Origin: an uncultured Eubacteriales bacterium
GTDB taxonomy: Bacteria > Bacillota > Clostridia > Oscillospirales > Oscillospiraceae
DNA length: 43,729 nt
Direction of reading: 5' to 3'
Assembly (NCBI GenBank): GCA_900543085.1
Contig: UQQF01000013.1
Coordinates: 1 to 43,729, forward strand
Shown here: one piece after another, positions 32,369 through 41,884 of the stretch
Layout of the letters: the number at the start of each line of letters is the position of its first letter
Numbering within the stretch: position 1 is the first letter of the stretch
The notes under the pieces: model-generated
What the model was told of the DNA's origin: nothing
Seen by the model: the letters and a program-made list of their open reading frames with translations, nothing else
Database searches by the model: none
Position numbers and translations under genes: made by a program

Positions 32369-32829
32369 AGACCTATGAAGGCAAGCTTGTATCCGGAGAC
32401 ATCCGCGTGGGCATAGTCTGCGCCAGGTTCAACGAGTTCATCACCTCCCGGCTGCTGGGCGGCGCGCTGGACGGGCTGAAACGCCGCGGCGTGGGCGAGG
32501 ACTGCATAGACGTGGCCTGGGTGCCGGGCGCGTTTGAGATACCGCTGATAGCCAAGAAGATGGCCTCGGGCGGCAGGTACGACGCCGTAATCTGCCTCGG
32601 CGCGGTGATACGCGGCAGCACCAGCCACTACGAGTACGTCTGCGCCGAGGTCAGCAAGGGCATCGCCGCCGTGCAGCTGGAGACGGGTGTGCCCGTCATG
32701 TTCGGCGTGCTGACCACAGAGAACATAGAGCAGGCCATAGAGCGCGCCGGCTCCAAGGCCGGCAACAAGGGCGCCGAGTGCGCCGAGGGCGCGATAGAGA
32801 TGGTGAACCTCCTGCGCGAATTGGGCTGA
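32365..32829 (+). CDS. ribH: 6,7-dimethyl-8-ribityllumazine synthase
   Basis: A 154-residue lumazine synthase, the last gene of the operon. Recognisable segments are [51 protein letters not shown] (with the catalytic histidine), and the C-terminal [17 protein letters not shown]. It condenses the RibBA product with the RibD-derived pyrimidine, and RibE then completes riboflavin. Translation is coupled to ribBA by a 4-nt overlap. A terminator follows 11 bp after the stop. Confidence 0.97.
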   Translation: MKTYEGKLVSGDIRVGIVCARFNEFITSRLLGGALDGLKRRGVGEDCIDVAWVPGAFEIPLIAKKMASGGRYDAVICLGAVIRGSTSHYEYVCAEVSKGIAAVQLETGVPVMFGVLTTENIEQAIERAGSKAGNKGAECAEGAIEMVNLLRELG

Positions 32830-32840
32830 AAACAAAAAAT

Positions 32841-32867
32841 GCACCCGCCTTTTGGCGGGTGCGTTTG
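32841..32867 (+). terminator. Terminator of the riboflavin operon
   Basis: GCACCCGCC (32841-32849) pairs with GGCGGGTGC (32854-32862), followed by GTTTG. The T-run is weak on the plus strand. On the minus strand it faces ATTTTTTG, so it may work for both convergent units. Confidence 0.7.
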
Positions 32868-32894
32868 TGCGTGCGGAGCCTGGAAGCAGGCCGT

Positions 32895-33416
32895 TTACCT
32901 GACTATTATGGCGTAGTTCTCCTTGCGCTTGGCGCTCTTGGGCAGCTCGCCGTCGGGGTAGCCGAGGATGCAGTTGCCGACGCCTATCCAGTCGCCCTCG
33001 ACGCCCCATTTGGCGAGCATCTCGCGGCCTTCGGGCAGCTCAAAGGTCTCATAGCCGCGGTTTATCCAGCATGAGCCGAGGCCGAGCGCGTGCGCGGCGT
33101 TCATGAGGTTGCCCATGACGAGAGAGGCGTCCTGGACGCCGTTGCGGTTCCCGGCCTGGGCGAGCACGACTATGACGGTCGGCGCGCCGTAGAAGGGGTC
33201 GGAGTCGGTGCCCATGATCTGGGCGTTGAGGCTGCTCAGCCGGGCGATGTCGCCCTTGTCCTGAACGGCGATCATGAGCGGGGACTGGGAACCCTTGGCC
33301 GTGGGGGCGTACTTTCCGGCCTCCAGTACGGCGCTGAGCTCCTCGTCAGTGATCTGCTCGCTCTTATATTTCCTCACGCTGCGGCGCGTGAGCAGGTTTT
33401 CGTAGGCTGCGTTCAT
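32895..33416 (-). CDS. Nitroreductase family protein
   Basis: A 173-residue FMN-dependent oxidoreductase of the nitroreductase fold. The N-terminal FMN phosphate-binding segment RRSVRKYKSEQI is followed by AVLEAGKYAPTAKGSQSP, GAPTVIVVLAQ, the helix ASLVMGNLMNAAHALGLGSC, and GNCILGYPDGELPKSAKRK near the C-terminus. ATG at 33416 has GGAGG upstream. It stands alone with its own promoter and is convergent to the riboflavin operon. The physiological substrate is unknown. It lacks the ferredoxin domain of the other nitroreductase in this window. Confidence 0.93.
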   Translation of the reverse strand: MNAAYENLLTRRSVRKYKSEQITDEELSAVLEAGKYAPTAKGSQSPLMIAVQDKGDIARLSSLNAQIMGTDSDPFYGAPTVIVVLAQAGNRNGVQDASLVMGNLMNAAHALGLGSCWINRGYETFELPEGREMLAKWGVEGDWIGVGNCILGYPDGELPKSAKRKENYAIIVR

Positions 33417-33445
33417 GTAAGCACCTCCGTCTGATTTATAGTCCT

Positions 33446-33475
33446 ATTTTACACCCGGAGCGCTGCGTTTTGCAA
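33446..33475 (-). promoter_or_regulatory. Promoter of the nitroreductase gene
   Basis: On the minus strand TTGCAA (33470-33475), an 18-bp spacer and TAAAAT (33446-33451). Confidence 0.6.
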
Positions 33476-33480
33476 TAGAG

Positions 33481-33509
33481 TTGACGCGCGCGCGGCGGGA
33501 TGCTATCAT
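33481..33509 (+). promoter_or_regulatory. Promoter of the S24-like gene
   Basis: TTGACG (33481-33486), a 17-bp spacer and TATCAT (33504-33509) with an extended -10 TG at 33501-33502. It stands back to back with the nitroreductase promoter. Confidence 0.65.
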
Positions 33510-33527
33510 CGTGGCGAGGTGGTAATT

Positions 33528-33869
33528 ATGAGCTATTCCGGCGCGAAATTCCACGTGTTCAACTGCCCGGACGCCGACCTCGCCCTGACCGTCACGGACG
33601 ACGAGTGCGAGCCGTACATACCGCGCGGCGCCGCGGCGCTGGTCAGCCTCGGCGGCGTGGTGTTCGACGGGGACGTCGGCGTGTTCCTGCACGCTCATAA
33701 GATAATCATACGTCAGTACTGCGAGGACTGGGCGGGCAACGCCCACCTCCTGACGCTGAACCGCCGCCTGAGGGAGCGGGACATAGTCCTGCCCCGGGAC
33801 GGGCGTCACGCGGTCTGCCTGCTGGGAAGAGTGCTGGATCTGGGCGTGATAGCCCTCCCGTCCAGATGA
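33528..33869 (+). CDS. S24/LexA-like domain protein lacking the catalytic dyad
   Basis: A 113-residue protein. ATG 33528 follows GAGGTGG. It contains only the C-terminal fold of LexA/S24 self-cleaving repressors: TVTDDECEPYIPRGAAALVS aligns with the usual G-D-S-M-E-P-x-I-x-x-G-D segment, followed by GGVVFDGDVGVFLHAHKIII and a C-terminal strand CLLGRVLDLG. The catalytic serine is replaced (DEC instead of DSM), and the strand that carries the catalytic lysine reads IIIRQYCED, with arginine in place of lysine. No HTH precedes it. It cannot self-cleave by the standard mechanism and may serve as a binding or dimerisation partner. The fold call is moderately sure. Confidence 0.7.
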   Translation: MSYSGAKFHVFNCPDADLALTVTDDECEPYIPRGAAALVSLGGVVFDGDVGVFLHAHKIIIRQYCEDWAGNAHLLTLNRRLRERDIVLPRDGRHAVCLLGRVLDLGVIALPSR

Positions 33870-33872
33870 GGC

Positions 33873-34292
33873 TCAGTCCGCGTCCGGCGCAAGATAGGCC
33901 ATGCCGCCGTTGAAAAACAGCTCCACCGCCAGCTCGCGCAGCTCGCCGCCCAGGTCGGCAAAGCCGTCGAACCGGGCGCTGCGATAACCGAAGTGCTCGT
34001 CCATGACCTCCAGCCTGAGTTCCGGCTCGCGCTGCAAAAGCTCGGCGAGCGGCAGCTTTTCGCCGGTGAAGACGCCGCAATGCCCGCCGGACGGGAGTAT
34101 GTACGCGCAGCAGAAGTCCCAGTCAAGGCCGGTGAACTCCACGCTGCCCTCGCTCGTCATGCCGGAGCCGTCCGTGACCGTCATGCCGTACTCGGTGACA
34201 AGCGTCAGACTGTCGCCGCGCACGGAAAAGCGCACCGGCATATCGTGCAGGCTGTAGGGCGGGGCGTTGAACGTGTACTCGAAGCGCTTCAC
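33873..34292 (-). CDS. Hypothetical protein, translationally coupled to a thioesterase gene
   Basis: A 139-residue soluble protein of alternating beta strands (FEYTFNAPPYSLHDMPVRFS, then SLTLVTEYGMTV, VEFTGLDWDFCCAYIL, ELAVELFFNGGMAYL). It starts at GTG 34290-34292, which overlaps the upstream thioesterase stop as GTGA. No family is recognised, and no signal peptide or membrane segment is seen. The name given is only descriptive. It is convergent with the S24-like gene, with 3 bp between the ends. Confidence 0.75.
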   Translation of the reverse strand: MKRFEYTFNAPPYSLHDMPVRFSVRGDSLTLVTEYGMTVTDGSGMTSEGSVEFTGLDWDFCCAYILPSGGHCGVFTGEKLPLAELLQREPELRLEVMDEHFGYRSARFDGFADLGGELRELAVELFFNGGMAYLAPDAD

Positions 34293-34813
34293 TTTTTCAG
34301 CTCCGGGATGTCGATCTCGGTGGGGTCGTCCGGGGACTCGATAAGCTCCCAGATGTCGTCGTTGCTCGCGTCGCTGGGGTCGCCGATGACGCTCAGCGGC
34401 TGCTTCATATAGCGCGCGTGGCCGCTGGCCGCGACGGTGCCGTCGGGGAGGATGATCTCGCCCTCGCCGTCGAAGATGAGGCGGGTGTTGCGCGTGACGC
34501 GCCCGGTGACTATCAGCGGCACGTCGTAGGGGACGGGGTGGCGGTAGCGGATGTTTATGTCGGCGGTGACCGCCCAGGTGTCCGGCTCGGTGACGTTTAT
34601 GGCCCTGCCCATCGTCTCGTCGAGCAGCGCGCAGATAACGCCGCCGTGGACGCGGCCGGGGTAGCTCTGGTGCCTGGGGTCGGCGGTGACCAGGCCGACT
34701 ATCGTGCCGTCCTCCAGCTCGTAGAACGCGGAGTGAAGCCCGAAGGGGTTGTTGACGCCGCAGACGAAGCAGTTGCCGGAGTTGTTGTGCTTGCGTATGA
34801 CTTTCTTTATCAC
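34289..34813 (-). CDS. PaaI-type hotdog-fold thioesterase
   Basis: A 174-residue acyl-CoA-thioesterase-like protein starting at GTG 34811-34813, seven bases after GGAGGG. The hotdog helix HGGVICALLDETMGRA is typical of the PaaI family. It is followed by ADINIRYRHPVPYDVPLIVTG and DGTVAASGHARYMKQ. An N-terminal CxxC (NCFVCGVNN) fits the subgroup whose members begin C-F-V-C-G. The C-terminal ~25 residues are acidic and unmatched. It probably hydrolyses an acyl-CoA; the substrate is unknown. It is coupled to the downstream hypothetical gene. Confidence 0.88.
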   Translation of the reverse strand: MIKKVIRKHNNSGNCFVCGVNNPFGLHSAFYELEDGTIVGLVTADPRHQSYPGRVHGGVICALLDETMGRAINVTEPDTWAVTADINIRYRHPVPYDVPLIVTGRVTRNTRLIFDGEGEIILPDGTVAASGHARYMKQPLSVIGDPSDASNDDIWELIESPDDPTEIDIPELKK

Positions 34814-34834
34814 TTTTGTCCCTCCACTGTAATT

Positions 34835-34857
34835 GGGGGAGCCTTATCGGCTCCCCC
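34835..34857. terminator. Hairpin between the thioesterase and membrane-protein genes
   Basis: GGGGGAGCC (34835-34843) pairs with GGCTCCCCC (34849-34857). There is no strong T-run, but the position fits a terminator of the membrane-protein operon on the minus strand. Confidence 0.6.
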
Positions 34858-34878
34858 TTAAACTTTATTCAGGCTGAT

Positions 34879-35079
34879 TTACAGGCCAAATACGCCGAGA
34901 ACGCTGTGCCATGCGTCTTCGACGGCGACTATTACTTTCGCCAGGTCGTAGTTTGAAAATACCGTGTCCGCTATGCGCACGAGGTCGGCGTCCATCACCA
35001 GCGCCAGGGCGAAGGAAATAGCGCCCAGGGCTATGGCGAGCAGCGCAACCGTGCGCACTATGCTCCATGCTTTCCTCAT
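34879..35079 (-). CDS. Small membrane protein
   Basis: A 66-residue protein with one N-terminal membrane segment (TVALLAIALGAISFALALV) and a polar C-terminal helix (AKVIVAVEDAWHSVLGVFG). Its ATG (35077-35079) overlaps the TGA of the upstream DUF1700-like gene, and a GTG three bases earlier is also possible after GGGGAGG. It is probably a partner of the upstream protein, as such pairs often carry envelope-stress or sorting functions, but no family is recognised. Confidence 0.7.
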   Translation of the reverse strand: MRKAWSIVRTVALLAIALGAISFALALVMDADLVRIADTVFSNYDLAKVIVAVEDAWHSVLGVFGL

Positions 35080-36275
35080 CACTCACGCACCTCCCCGCGG
35101 CACCACGCGCCGGCCTTGGCGAACATCCTGCTGCAAAGTCCCGCCACGCAGCGCAGGAAGAACCACACCGCGAGGAAGACTATCACCAGGCCTACCGCGC
35201 CGACCATCAGGCCGAAGCCCACGCAGAGCAGGATGTCTGCGACGACGCTCATGCCCAAAAACGCAAAGGATATGGCCACGCCGCCCGCATACGCCAGAGA
35301 GGCGCCTATGAGCAGCAGCGCCAGCGAGGCGAGTATAAGTATGACCGTCACGGGTATTCCGGGTATGATGCCCAGCAGTACGCAGGCAAAGACCCGGCCG
35401 CCGCGCAGCTTGGCGCGCTCCGGCTCCGCCTCGGGCGGCTGCGGATATTCGTAATCGCTCTCGCTTGTGTAGCCGTAGTCCGCATCCGGCTCCGGCTCCG
35501 CTTCGGCGCCCTCGTCCGGCTCGGGCTCAGGCTCCGCCGGTTCCTCGGCGGCCTCTTCTTCGGCGGGCGTTTCCTCCGCCGGGACTTCGTCCTCGCTCAC
35601 CGGCTCCTGCGTGCCGGCCGAACCGTCGCTGTAGACCTCTATCGTGCCGAGACCTATGTCCACGGTCTCGAACTCCGGCACGGCGCTCTCAACCGGCTCA
35701 GGCTTATCGATTTCCGGCTCCGGCTCGGCTTCGACGGAAGGCTCCTCCGGCTCCAACCCGGCTCCGGCGTCGCTCTCCGGCTCGGCAGCGGTTTCCGGCT
35801 CCTCCGGCTCCGCGCTCTCCGGGGCTTCCGGCTCCGCCTCGGGCGGCGCCTGGTCGGGGGACGGCTCGTCCATCGCTCCGGCCTCGGGCACGGCGTTTTC
35901 CGGCGCGTCCCCGGCGGGGGCTTCCTGCGGAGCTTCGACGTCCGATGCGGCTTCTTCCGCAGTGTCCGGAGCCTCCTCGACCGGCTCGGCCGGGCTGTCG
36001 GCTTTGGCTTCGCCGGAGTCGCTTGCAGGCTCGGCGTACTGGTATTCTTCTTCCTCGTAATAGCTGTCCTCGCCGTCCGAGTCCTCGGGCGGGGTGTAAC
36101 CTCTCAGGACGCTGACCGCGGCGAAGGTGGGGCTCCCGAGCGCGGCTATAACCGCGTCATCGTCGCCCGTCTCGTCAAAGCGGGCGTTCACGCCGCGCAG
36201 CACGGCCTCGCGATCCGCGCGAGCCATGCCCGAGAGCAGCTTCGCCAGTTCGGCGACGTATTTCTGTCTGTCTAT
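35079..36275 (-). CDS. DUF1700/HAAS-like membrane protein with a long acidic linker, apparent ATA start
   Basis: The N-terminal helices, DRQKYVAELAKLLSGM, then DREAVLRGVNARFDETG and DDAVIAALGSPTFAAVS, match the HAAS/DUF1700 pattern of a short helical domain ending in a LGSP motif. The first ATG (36227) would cut this domain. The frame continues upstream to 36275, where an ATA codon stands 9 bases after GGAGG, and a TGA lies two codons before it. The start therefore seems to be ATA, or a mutated ATG. Residues about 65-285 are very rich in Glu, Pro and Ala. The C-terminal ~110 residues contain three or four membrane segments (FACVLLGIIPGIPVTVILIL onward). Total length is 398 residues. The function is unknown. 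Confidence 0.78.
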   Translation of the reverse strand: MDRQKYVAELAKLLSGMARADREAVLRGVNARFDETGDDDAVIAALGSPTFAAVSVLRGYTPPEDSDGEDSYYEEEEYQYAEPASDSGEAKADSPAEPVEEAPDTAEEAASDVEAPQEAPAGDAPENAVPEAGAMDEPSPDQAPPEAEPEAPESAEPEEPETAAEPESDAGAGLEPEEPSVEAEPEPEIDKPEPVESAVPEFETVDIGLGTIEVYSDGSAGTQEPVSEDEVPAEETPAEEEAAEEPAEPEPEPDEGAEAEPEPDADYGYTSESDYEYPQPPEAEPERAKLRGGRVFACVLLGIIPGIPVTVILILASLALLLIGASLAYAGGVAISFAFLGMSVVADILLCVGFGLMVGAVGLVIVFLAVWFFLRCVAGLCSRMFAKAGAWCRGEVRE

Positions 36276-36459
36276 GGCAGGTCACCTCCGAAAAGTGACA
36301 AAAGCTTTGGATACCGCCCGTGGGCGTTACGAATCATTATATAGTAGTATGCCCTGTGAGGTCAAGGCGTGAAATGTTAATAAATGAATTTTGTGTCCGC
36401 AGCGCGCCGGGCGCTCTGGAAAAAGCCGCCGACGCAGGGAATAAACGCGAGAAGTCTGA

Positions 36460-36488
36460 TTGACAATCGGCTCACAATACTGTATGAT
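36460..36488 (+). promoter_or_regulatory. Promoter of the phosphofructokinase gene
   Basis: A consensus TTGACA (36460-36465), a 17-bp spacer and TATGAT (36483-36488), 52 bp before the start codon. Confidence 0.8.
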
Positions 36489-36539
36489 ATGTTTGGTATG
36501 TCAGGTATGTTCTCATAAACGTTACGGAGGATAAATAAC

Positions 36540-37625
36540 ATGAAAAGAAATACCAAGGTCGGCATTGTGACCTCTGGCGGAGACTGCCAGGGACTCAACG
36601 CGGCCATACGCGGCGTGGGCAAGGCGCTGCTGCAATATGTACCCAACGTAGAGATTTACGGCATGTATGACGGCTACAAGGGACTCATAGAGGGCGACTA
36701 CAAGTTCATGGAAAAAAATGACTTCTCCGGCATACTGGTGGAGGGCGGCACCATACTGGGCACCTCCCGCCAGAAGTACATACCCGGAAAGGCCATTGTG
36801 GACGACGAGGGCAACGATCTCATGCCGGCCATGCTGGACACATACAACCGGCTCAACCTCGACTGTCTGGTGGTGATGGGCGGAAACGGCACGCAAAAGA
36901 GCGCCAAGCTGCTCGCGGACGCGGGCATGAACATCGTCACGCTGCCCAAGACCATCGACAACGACATCTGGGGTACGGACACCACCTTCGGCTTCCAGAG
37001 CGCCGTGGACATCGGCACGAACGTCATAGACTACATCCACTCCACCGCGAGCAGCCATTCCCGCGTGTTCCTGGTCGAGCTGATGGGGCGCGACGCGGGC
37101 TGGCTGACGCTCAACGCGGGCATAGCCTCCGGCGCGGACATCATACTCATCCCGGAGATACCCTACAACATAGAGAAAATCGCTCAGGCCATAGAGGCGC
37201 GCCGCCGTCAGGGGCGCAACTTCACGATCATCGCCGTGGCCGAGGGCGCGGTGAGCGACACCGACGCCGTGCTGAGCGAGGAGGAGCGCCGCCGCGTCAA
37301 GGAGCAGTCGCGCCACTCCACGATATCCTACCGCATAGCCAGCGAGCTGGAGGAGCTGACCGGCCAGGAGACGCGCGTCACCGTGCCCGGGCACTACCAG
37401 CGCGGCGGGCCTCCCTGCCCGTACGACCGCGTGCTGGCCACGCAGTTCGGCACTGCTGCGGCGAGGCTTATCATGGACAAGCAGTACTCCACCATGGTCG
37501 GCATCCAGGAGGGACGCATCGTCTCCGTGCCCCTGGCTGACGCCGCCAGCCGCACCAAGTTCCTGCCCACCGACCACCCGCTGATACAGACGGCGCGGGA
37601 CGTGGGGATACGGTTCGGCGATTAA
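36540..37625 (+). CDS. 6-phosphofructokinase (PFKA family)
   Basis: A 361-residue PFKA-superfamily enzyme that phosphorylates fructose 6-phosphate, with ATG 36540 after GGAGG. Conserved segments are VGIVTSGGDCQGLNAAIRG, VEGGTILGTSRQ, VVMGGNGTQKSAKLLAD, LPKTIDNDIWGTDTTFGFQS, VELMGRDAGWLTLNAG and PGHYQRGGPPCPYDR. The donor-site residues are mixed. GGNG keeps the glycine that allows ATP, with N in place of the usual D. PKTIDND carries the lysine typical of PPi-dependent enzymes, in place of PGTIDND. The phosphoryl donor therefore cannot be assigned. The gene is monocistronic, with its own promoter and a strong terminator. Confidence 0.93.
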   Translation: MKRNTKVGIVTSGGDCQGLNAAIRGVGKALLQYVPNVEIYGMYDGYKGLIEGDYKFMEKNDFSGILVEGGTILGTSRQKYIPGKAIVDDEGNDLMPAMLDTYNRLNLDCLVVMGGNGTQKSAKLLADAGMNIVTLPKTIDNDIWGTDTTFGFQSAVDIGTNVIDYIHSTASSHSRVFLVELMGRDAGWLTLNAGIASGADIILIPEIPYNIEKIAQAIEARRRQGRNFTIIAVAEGAVSDTDAVLSEEERRRVKEQSRHSTISYRIASELEELTGQETRVTVPGHYQRGGPPCPYDRVLATQFGTAAARLIMDKQYSTMVGIQEGRIVSVPLADAASRTKFLPTDHPLIQTARDVGIRFGD

Positions 37626-37628
37626 AAC

Positions 37629-37677
37629 TACTTTAAAAGGCAGACCCGCGCTCCGCGCGGGTCTGCCTTTTAAAGTA
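37629..37677 (+). terminator. Very long terminator hairpin after pfk
   Basis: Arms 37629-37650 and 37656-37677 form a 22-bp perfect stem with loop CTCCG. The stem itself contains CTTTTAAAG, so it is A/T-rich at its foot on both strands and can act in either direction. Confidence 0.8.
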
Positions 37678-37691
37678 ACTGGGAAATTGTT

Positions 37692-37730
37692 AATCCCGCC
37701 CGACGTACACGCCGCCGGGCGGGATTTTAT
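37692..37730 (+). terminator. Second terminator after pfk
   Basis: AATCCCGCCCG (37692-37702) pairs with CGGGCGGGATT (37716-37726), followed by TTATT. Confidence 0.65.
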
Positions 37731-37739
37731 TGGAATTGT

Positions 37740-38125
37740 TCGCGCGTAGCGCGAATTCTGCTGAAAGCTGATTATTTTTGGTGCGGAACGGACGTTTCGG
37801 GCATAGCCCGCTTGCGGGGGTCGCGGGCATGCTCTGCCGACGGACAGCAAAAGTGCAGGTGCGCTGTGCGCGGGGGAGTTGAGCGGGTGCGTCTAGTCGA
37901 CCGCTCTGGCTCGCGGCTGGAGCCGCATCGCTACGTACGTGCGCTGTGCGCACGTCGACCTACCTTTTTCCCTTTGAACAACAGCGTTTTGCCGCCCCCG
38001 GCAAAACACTTGATGCGTCTTGCGCGCATCAAGCGGGCGTACCACGTAAAACCCGCGGGTATAAAACGTTCGTCGCTACACGCACACGGGTGCAGTGCGC
38101 GCCTGTGGAGCCGCGTGGGCGCGTT
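37740..38125. other. Hairpin-rich non-coding stretch between pfk and hflX
   Basis: No credible gene lies on either strand. At least three clean hairpins occur: ACGTGCGC-tgt-GCGCACGT, GTTTTGCCG-ccc-CCGGCAAAAC, and CTTGATGCG around a short loop with CGCATCAAG. Looser GC-rich repeats occur near 37740 and 37800. The composition is rich in CGCG/GTGCG words unlike the genes around it. Confidence 0.6.
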
Positions 38126-38127
38126 GC

Positions 38128-39405
38128 TTAATCCTCGCTGTCGGCGATATAGTCGCGCACCAAGCCCCAGAGTTCGGGTTTGACTACTACTTCGGCCTCG
38201 ACGCCGGATTCGGTATATTCGGTGGAGAGGACGGCGGCGTCGCGGCGGAGGGTGTCGAGGATGCCGGTTTTGGAGTAGGGGAGTTCGATGCGCGCGCGGC
38301 GGCTTTGGCGGCCGAGTATATCCGCTATTTTCGCCACCAGGGCGTCAGCGCCTTCGCCGGTGCGGGTGGAGATGCACACGATGTTGTCTCCGTGGGGCAG
38401 CTCGCCGAGGTACTTGTCGCACTTGTTGAAGACCATAACCCGGGGCGTGGAGCCGGCGCCGAGGCGCTCTATCAGGTCGTCCACGACCTCCACCTGCTCG
38501 TTTAAGTCCGGGCTGGAGATGTCGGCCACGTGCAGCAGCACGTCAGCGTATTGCAGCTCCTCCAACGTGGCCTTGAAGGCCTCGACCAGGTGGGTGGGCA
38601 GCTTGCGGATGAAGCCGACGGTGTCGGAGAGCAGGACTTCCTGCGCCTCGTCCAGCTTCAGGCGGCGCGTGGTGGTGTCCAGCGTGTCGAACAGTCGGTC
38701 GTTGGCCTGGATGTCGCTCCCGGTCAGGAGGTTCAGCAGCGTGCTCTTGCCCGCGTTGGTGTAGCCGACGATGGCCACGACGGGCATGGCGTTGCGCTCG
38801 CGCCTGCGGCGCTGGACGCTGCGCACCTTGCGCACCTGCTCCAGCTCCTCCTGGAGCTTCTGGATGCGGCGGCGGATGTGCCGCCGGTCGGTCTCCAGCT
38901 GGGTCTCGCCGGGGCCGCGGGTGCCGATGGGCGAGGAGCCGCCGCTGGCCGTCTGGCGCACCAGGTGCGTCCACATGCCGGTCAGGCGGGGGAGAAGGTA
39001 CTCGTACTGCGCCAGCTCGACCTGCAGTTTACCCTCGCGCGTGCGCGCCCTCTGGGCAAAGATGTCGAGGATGAGGCCGCTCCTGTCCAGCACGCGCACG
39101 CCCAGCTCCTCGCCGAGCACGCGCGCCTGGCTGGGCGTCAGCTCGTTGTCGAACACCGCCAGGTCGCACTCCGCGTTGGCGATGAGCTCCTTGAGCTCCG
39201 CGACCTTGCCGCCGCCGATGAAGCTGCGCGGGTCGGGAGACGAGCGCTGCTGCAAGAGCGAGCCGACGACTTCGCCGCCCGCGGTCTCGACCAGCGCGGC
39301 CAGCTCGTCCATGCTCTCCTCCGTGGAGCGCTCAGCCGCGTCCATGCTGTTGGCCGACAGCCCGGCCAGCACGGCGCGTTCTTTTTTCCTAGTTGTATCT
39401 ATCAA
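38128..39405 (-). CDS. hflX: GTPase HflX
   Basis: A 425-residue ribosome-associated GTPase that splits stalled or hibernating ribosomes in the family members studied. The N-terminal HflX domain includes DPRSFIGGGKVAELKELI and ELTPSQARVLGEELGVRVLDR. The glycine-rich linker is SSPIGTRGPGETQLETDRR. The GTPase has G1 GYTNAGKSTLLNLL, G3 DTVGFIRKLP and G4 NKCD. The start is taken as TTG 39405 with AAAGGG upstream; no ATG gives the full N-terminus. It is convergent with pfk across a hairpin-rich region, and its promoter is not obvious. Confidence 0.95.
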   Translation of the reverse strand: MIDTTRKKERAVLAGLSANSMDAAERSTEESMDELAALVETAGGEVVGSLLQQRSSPDPRSFIGGGKVAELKELIANAECDLAVFDNELTPSQARVLGEELGVRVLDRSGLILDIFAQRARTREGKLQVELAQYEYLLPRLTGMWTHLVRQTASGGSSPIGTRGPGETQLETDRRHIRRRIQKLQEELEQVRKVRSVQRRRRERNAMPVVAIVGYTNAGKSTLLNLLTGSDIQANDRLFDTLDTTTRRLKLDEAQEVLLSDTVGFIRKLPTHLVEAFKATLEELQYADVLLHVADISSPDLNEQVEVVDDLIERLGAGSTPRVMVFNKCDKYLGELPHGDNIVCISTRTGEGADALVAKIADILGRQSRRARIELPYSKTGILDTLRRDAAVLSTEYTESGVEAEVVVKPELWGLVRDYIADSED

Positions 39406-39429
39406 TAATCATAGCCCTTTCGTAAGCAA

Positions 39430-39456
39430 ATTGCCCGACGAAAACCGTCGGGCAAT
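39430..39456 (-). terminator. Terminator of rpmE
   Basis: ATTGCCCGACG (39430-39440) pairs with CGTCGGGCAAT (39446-39456). On the minus strand a short T-rich stretch follows. It lies between rpmE and hflX. Confidence 0.7.
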
Positions 39457-39500
39457 AAATTACATGCTTCATTGCCAAAAGGCGCGAGCCTCCGGGCAAA

Positions 39501-39701
39501 TTATTTGATGCCGTACTTCTTGTTGAACTTGTCAACGCGGCCGCTGGTGTCAACGAGCTTCTGCTTGCCGGTGTAGAACGGGTGGCACTTGGAGCAGATT
39601 TCGACGGTGATGTTCTCACGGGTGGAACCGGTCTCGATGACGTTGCCGCAGGCGCAGCGGATGCTGGTGTTGTAGTACTTAGGATGGATGCCTTCCTTCA
39701 T
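39501..39701 (-). CDS. rpmE: Ribosomal protein bL31 (zinc-binding type)
   Basis: The 66-residue large-subunit protein L31. It begins [20 protein letters not shown], and four cysteines (C16, C18, C36, C39 in CACGN and [11 protein letters not shown]) mark the zinc-containing form. The C-terminal [11 protein letters not shown] is typical. GAGGTGA precedes the ATG. It has its own promoter at 39765-39793 and a terminator. Confidence 0.97.
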   Translation of the reverse strand: MKEGIHPKYYNTSIRCACGNVIETGSTRENITVEICSKCHPFYTGKQKLVDTSGRVDKFNKKYGIK

Positions 39702-39764
39702 TGTCGTTCACCTCACGTAAAGCTGCCTTGAGTATGCCGTGCATGGATACAAGGCGCAAACCGT

Positions 39765-39793
39765 ATTGTAGCACACATGTCCGGAAAGTGCAA
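39765..39793 (-). promoter_or_regulatory. Promoter of rpmE
   Basis: On the minus strand TTGCAC (39788-39793), a 17-bp spacer and TACAAT (39765-39770), with an extended -10 TG. Confidence 0.75.
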
Positions 39794-39914
39794 TAGGAAA
39801 TTGCGGGAAATCCGGCGCTTTTTGCGCGGAGCCTGCGAGACCGCGCCCGGAGCCGTCATGAGCGGGCCAAACCGCCGCGCACGGAGAATTTAACGGCAAT
39901 ATGCGCCAAAATGC

Positions 39915-39943
39915 TTGCAAAATTAACCCGCCGGTGTTACAAT
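39915..39943 (+). promoter_or_regulatory. Promoter of typA/bipA
   Basis: TTGCAA (39915-39920), a 17-bp spacer and TACAAT (39938-39943), 36 bp before the start codon. The segment 39794-39914 between the divergent promoters shows no gene. Confidence 0.7.
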
Positions 39944-39979
39944 TCAAGTTTGTGAATACTGTCGAATAGGTGATAACAT

Positions 39980-41809
<1,830 letters not shown>

Positions 41810-41823
41810 GTAATATAGCGAAA

Positions 41824-41855
41824 GCCCTCCGGCCATGTAGGCCGGAGGGCTTTTG
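41824..41855. terminator. Terminator between typA and hsp20
   Basis: GCCCTCCGGCC (41824-41834) pairs with GGCCGGAGGGC (41840-41850), followed by TTTTG. It lies between convergent genes. Confidence 0.85.
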
Positions 41856-41884
41856 TTTACGCCCCGGACAGCGGGGCGGCGGGA

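Noticed and set aside
31315..32829. A 504-residue open frame overlapping ribBA and ribH
   Set aside because: Its first part is an out-of-frame, Arg-rich shadow of ribBA produced by high GC. Only the last part, from 32365, is real and is ribH.
35067..36344. Long open frames on the plus strand opposite the DUF1700-like gene
   Set aside because: They are antisense shadows of a Glu/Pro/Ala-rich coding region, with repetitive Arg/Gly/Leu or Ser/Gly composition and no plausible start.
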